Assembly: GCA_937899715.1 (NCBI GenBank)
Contig: CALCNX010000124.1
Coordinates: 8,642-72,641 of the forward strand
Source of the DNA: an uncultured bacterium
GTDB taxonomy: Bacteria; Bacteroidota; Ignavibacteria; Kapaibacteriales; UBA4661
Reading direction: 5' to 3'
Length of the DNA stretch: 64,000 bases
Part shown: piece after piece, positions 61,140 to 64,000 of the stretch
Layout of the letters: each line of letters begins with the position of its first letter
Numbering within the stretch: position 1 is the first letter of the stretch
Translations under genes and position numbers: made by a program
Notes under the pieces: model-generated
Databases searched by the model: none
Told to the model about the DNA's origin: nothing
What the model saw: only the letters and a program-made list of their open reading frames with translations

Positions 61140-62132
61140 CTATAAGCCAGCGCGCACAATATCATGCACCCGCACAATGCCCACGCAGCGCTGTTCCGTG
61201 TCCACGACGGGAAGGACGCTAATTTGTCTGTCGCGGCGCTCCATCTCAGCAAGTGCCTCGCCCAAAAGCGCATCGGGGCTGGTGGTAAGCGGTGATGCCG
61301 TCATAATCTCAAGAGCCGAGAGCGGGCGAATATCGTCGAAGCGTTCTAATGCGCGGCGAACATCGCCGTCGGTGATAATTCCCAAAAGGTGCATTGTCTC
61401 TAGGTTCTCAACCACGCAGCAGCAGCCAAGACCTTTGCGAGTGCTTTCCACGAGCGCCTCACGGAAGGTTGCACTGCGCTCCACCGCAGGAATAGACGCG
61501 CCGGAGTGCATGACCTCGTTCACAGTGAGCGTCAGATTTTTTCCCAACTGTCCCGATGCGTGAACGGCAGCAAAGTCTTCCGCCCGAAAGCCGCGTAAGG
61601 ACATGAGCGCACCCGCTAAGGCATCGCCGAGCGCCATTGCTACGGTCGTGCTGGACATTGGTGCAAGTCCAAGCGGGCAGGCTTCGCGTTCCACGGAGGC
61701 ATCTATGACACAGTCGCAAAGCGTCCCAAGCGGCGAGTCGGTTACGCCCAGAAGTCCAATCGTCCCGATGCCGCGTACCTTCAGGCTTGGAAGAAGCGCA
61801 AGAAGTTCCGATGTCGTGCCGCTTTTGGAAATGAGAAGTGCCACATCGCCACGCTCCGCAATGCCAATGTCGCCGTGAAGCGCCTCCACCGGATGCACCG
61901 ATATCGAGCGCGAACCTGTGCTGGTGAGCGTCGCAGCAATTTTTTGCCCCACAATGCCGGACTTGCCAATACCAAAGACCAGTATTGTTTGCGCCTCATT
62001 CAGCATTTGCACAGCGCGAATGATTCTGTCTGCAAAGTCAGGATTTGAAAAGCGCTTTGCCACGCGCGCCAGAGCCGTTTGCTCGTCGTGAAGTATGCGC
62101 TGGGCTTCGTACAGGCTTGCGGTAATGTCCAT
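61140..62132 (-). CDS. kdsD: D-arabinose 5-phosphate isomerase (KdsD/KpsF type)
   Basis: 330 residues from the ATG at 62132; an upstream Met at 62171 adds unrelated residues. It converts ribulose 5-phosphate to arabinose 5-phosphate for KDO, the LPS core sugar. The SIS domain (about 35-190) has G-I-G-K-S-G-I-V-G-Q-K-I-A-A-T, S-V-H-P-V-E-A-L-H-G-D-I-G and S-K-S-G-T-T-S-E-L. Two CBS domains follow at about 205-330 (D-G-D-V-R-R-A-L, V-G-I-V-R-V-H-D-I). The organisation matches E. coli KdsD. Other KDO genes are absent from the window. Confidence 0.93.
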   Translation of the reverse strand: MDITASLYEAQRILHDEQTALARVAKRFSNPDFADRIIRAVQMLNEAQTILVFGIGKSGIVGQKIAATLTSTGSRSISVHPVEALHGDIGIAERGDVALLISKSGTTSELLALLPSLKVRGIGTIGLLGVTDSPLGTLCDCVIDASVEREACPLGLAPMSSTTVAMALGDALAGALMSLRGFRAEDFAAVHASGQLGKNLTLTVNEVMHSGASIPAVERSATFREALVESTRKGLGCCCVVENLETMHLLGIITDGDVRRALERFDDIRPLSALEIMTASPLTTSPDALLGEALAEMERRDRQISVLPVVDTEQRCVGIVRVHDIVRAGL

Positions 62133-62157
62133 GCTGTTTTTCTGCAATAGTTTTATA

Positions 62158-62216
62158 CAAAAGCCCGACACTACTTGCTACGCAAAATAAATTTGCAATT
62201 TGAGTATTGTCGGGCT
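62158..62216 (-). terminator. Probable terminator of the 143-residue protein gene
   Basis: Inverted repeat 62162-62170 with 62208-62216 (agcccgaca/tgtcgggct) closes a 37-base AT-rich loop. On the minus strand it is followed by TTTT. It lies between the minus-strand small gene and kdsD. Confidence 0.5.
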
Positions 62217-62247
62217 GGTATTTTTAGCCACTATTTGTGCAATGGCA

Positions 62248-62679
62248 TTATTTCATCGTGTCAACAATATCGGCGAGAAGAACGGTCATGCCGCCACGCG
62301 ATACTTTTTTGCCAATCACGCCCACAGGCGCATCGGCGAGGCGTGCCAAGTCATCACCGACGCTGGAGCCGTCTGCTTTGACCACATAGTAAATGCTGGA
62401 ACCGACCATAAAGCCTAATGCGCTTTTGTTTGTCATTGCCGTTGCATCCTGAGCGCTCACGCGCTTGAACGTCAAAAGGCTCACCACATAGCCTTTAATG
62501 GGCTTGGAAGTCTTGGTAACTACTTTTGCGGATGACGTAGTGGTTGTTTTTGTAACCGTTGGCGTTGATTGTGCTGCGGGTGCTGTCGTACTCGGAGCGG
62601 GCATTTTTGATTGGGCAATGCCGGAAAGCGGCATGAGGATTGCACAGGCAAGTGCAGCGATTGATAAACGGAAATTCAT
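62248..62679 (-). CDS. Hypothetical secreted protein, 143 residues
   Basis: No family is recognised. A signal peptide (A-A-L-A-C-A-I-L-M-P-L core, cleavage near I-A-Q) is followed by a Thr/Pro/Ser/Ala-rich linker of about 35 residues. A compact domain of about 85 residues begins K-G-Y-V-V-S-L-L-T-F and contains S-A-Q-D-A-T-A-M-T-N and V-G-V-I-G-K-K-V-S-R-G-G-M-T-V-L. It is presumably periplasmic or surface exposed. It shares a minus-strand run with the fibronectin-like lipoprotein upstream (53 bp gap). Confidence 0.7.
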   Translation of the reverse strand: MNFRLSIAALACAILMPLSGIAQSKMPAPSTTAPAAQSTPTVTKTTTTSSAKVVTKTSKPIKGYVVSLLTFKRVSAQDATAMTNKSALGFMVGSSIYYVVKADGSSVGDDLARLADAPVGVIGKKVSRGGMTVLLADIVDTMK

Positions 62680-62732
62680 AGTTGCTTTTTGATGAAAAAG
62701 TGAGAAAATATACTGTTGATGAAGAGAACAAT

Positions 62733-63659
62733 TTACGGGGTAACTTTGGTAAACGTCACGCCGTCAATAAATCCTTTAGCTGCCATAGGATTCAAGCTGG
62801 GCGCAAGTGCGTACGGCACGTTTGCCACAGGTTGATACGAAATTTCTACTTCAACGTAACGGTTTGGCGCAGTACCTTGAAGAATTACGCCAGACGAGGA
62901 TGCTTTGAAGAAAACTTTCGCAAAATTGCCTTCCACGGTTTGGAACGCACCAACAAATCCTTTTGTAGTGTTGCGTAGAATGATATTATAGTTGCCGCCT
63001 GCTGCATCCATCTGCACTTGAGTGTCAAAAACCTGATTAAGGCTATCAACATTGGTATAAACATTAGCGCCCGATTTCGTTCTACGTGGGTTTGTAATAG
63101 CTGTATAGCCAAGTGCATCGGGGGTGCCAACGAGTAAGGTATCGTTAGAACGAGTATTGATACCCAAATCCCATTCATTGCCGCGTGCAACAGTAAGATT
63201 TAATGCCGTTCCACCCTGAAAGCGCAAACCGCTTCCAAAGCCGGAAGCCGTTTCATAAATACGGATAACACCACCCTGCATGGTCGTCACGCGCACAGCG
63301 GGCGACCAGCGAATTTCACGTGAAGCGCTAACAGTGTCTGCCGTGCGGGTCTGAACGCGGAAAAGATAGACCGTGCCTGCTGTTAAGCCATTCACGTCAA
63401 TAGTAGTACCGGAAACGGTGGTTGTGCCAATCGTTGCGCCGGAAACAGTGTTAAGAATGGTAACGCGGTAGCCGTTGATATTGGTGGTGCTGGAAGCATT
63501 CCATTTGAGGCGCACGGTGGCGGCATCAATGGATGTCGCTTTCAAGCTGTCCACGGGGTTCGGTACGGTTACGGTAACGGGACTTGTGGGGTCGCAGGCT
63601 ACAAGGATGACGAGAGCCAATGCCACGAACGATGTAGCAAATAAGCGTATGAGTTTCAT
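62733..63659 (-). CDS. Fibronectin type III domain lipoprotein
   Basis: 308 residues. The N-terminus is a lipoprotein signal (V-A-L-A-L-V-I-L-V-A-C, Cys near residue 22). A fibronectin type III domain spans about 35-130 (V-D-S-L-K-A-T-S-I-D-A-A-T-V-R-L-K-W-N, N-G-Y-R-V-T-I, V-N-G-L-T-A-G-T-V-Y-L-F-R-V). The rest (about 135-308) is beta-rich without known family and contains F-Q-G-G-T-A-L-N-L and G-K-G-like turns. It is likely an outer-membrane surface lipoprotein with a binding role. Confidence 0.8.
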   Translation of the reverse strand: MKLIRLFATSFVALALVILVACDPTSPVTVTVPNPVDSLKATSIDAATVRLKWNASSTTNINGYRVTILNTVSGATIGTTTVSGTTIDVNGLTAGTVYLFRVQTRTADTVSASREIRWSPAVRVTTMQGGVIRIYETASGFGSGLRFQGGTALNLTVARGNEWDLGINTRSNDTLLVGTPDALGYTAITNPRRTKSGANVYTNVDSLNQVFDTQVQMDAAGGNYNIILRNTTKGFVGAFQTVEGNFAKVFFKASSSGVILQGTAPNRYVEVEISYQPVANVPYALAPSLNPMAAKGFIDGVTFTKVTP

Positions 63660-63892
63660 AGAAAAACCTTTTGGAAATTGTGATGAGGAAAAATAGTTGA
63701 GGTATCAGGTGTATTGGGGGACATTGCGTGAGCAAAGCAAGATTACAACACTATTGCATGGTTACAGATATGCAATTTAGGACACTTCTTTGAGATACAC
63801 AAGCCATGAACAAAGTTTAATGGTGGGATGATATGTTTAGTGTTGTGTTATTTCCTGAAGTTACGCTTTCTGAAATTCCTCTTCACTGTGTG
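63660..63892. other. Intergenic stretch before the right-edge repeat
   Basis: I see no gene, hairpin terminator or convincing promoter here. It should hold the promoter of the minus-strand lipoprotein gene, but no element stands out. Confidence 0.4.
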
Positions 63893-64000
63893 AAGGGGTG
63901 GCAGTCCAGCGAAGCGCGGACTGACGGGGTAGTCCGGCATAGAAGCGGCGGCAATGCACGAAGCAACACCCCGTCCTCGCTGCCGCTCGTACACCCCTCT
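63893..64000. repeat. Nested inverted-repeat element at the right edge
   Basis: The outer arms aggggtg (63894-63900) and cacccct (63992-63998) enclose gacggggt (63923-63930) with accccgtc (63968-63975), and agcggc with gccgct. A local hairpin has cagtcc (63902-63907) and ggactg (63918-63923). GC content is above the surroundings. The element probably continues past the window. It looks like a dispersed intergenic repeat of the BIME kind, but only one copy is seen. Confidence 0.55.

Overview
The window reads as a chromosomal segment of a Gram-negative bacterium from the Bacteroidota/Chlorobi/Ignavibacteria/Kapabacteria side of the FCB group. The placement is inferred from a type IX secretion pair (porU, porV), secreted proteins with T9SS-like C-terminal tails, a regulatory-domain TonB receptor, a Bacteroidetes-style TAnnTTTG promoter in front of pdxJ, and LpxD and KdsD relatives that imply an LPS outer membrane. 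Most of the window is vertically organised, moderate-GC housekeeping sequence. The AT-rich S41 protease gene at 18.8-21.0 kb stands out as probably acquired.

Layout. The left edge (1-450) is the tail of an IS5-type transposase. At 0.5-6.0 kb on the minus strand lie porU and porV. At 6.0-7.1 kb is a 1.1 kb gene-poor stretch, followed by a minus-strand tRNA-Leu with an AAG anticodon and a long terminator hairpin. At 7.4-11.8 kb on the plus strand are pdxJ, der, a cyclic-nucleotide-gated K+ channel gene and a comB relative. At 11.8-18.4 kb are a beta-CASP RNase-like hydrolase, a CtpA-type protease, two unknown proteins and uvrC. At 18.6-21.4 kb an AT-rich S41 peptidase gene is bracketed by two homologous tails of a lost amidohydrolase-like gene.

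The centrepiece is the branched-chain amino-acid locus at 21.4-30.7 kb. A sigma70-like promoter (21388-21416) leads into a 22-codon leader peptide with a run of Ile, Val and Leu codons, a perfect terminator hairpin and a mutually exclusive antiterminator helix. Next come ilvD, a GNAT, an MNT/HEPN toxin-antitoxin-like pair, a pentapeptide-like/K+ channel protein with a frameshift, ilvB, a DUF4258/YgiT toxin-antitoxin-like pair, ilvN, ilvC and a strong terminator. The leader appears to sense charged tRNA for Ile, Val and Leu by classical ribosome-coupled attenuation. The accessory genes sit inside the region it would control.

From 30.7 to 33.5 kb are three envelope/polysaccharide genes: a DegT-type aminotransferase, an LpxD-like acyltransferase and a GT2. 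From 33.8 to 40.0 kb is an apparent sigma-54 unit: rpoN, two envelope proteins and a sigma-54 activator. The remainder holds an Rqc2/NFACT protein, an LRR protein, riboflavin synthase, a HAMP-PAS histidine kinase, gatB, an FkbM methyltransferase, an MFS transporter, a T9SS cargo candidate, a DUF1338 enzyme, a PQQ-propeller lipoprotein, a TonB receptor, cydB without cydA next to yiaA, a large zinc metalloprotease, kdsD and two small envelope proteins. The right edge ends in a nested inverted-repeat element cut by the window.
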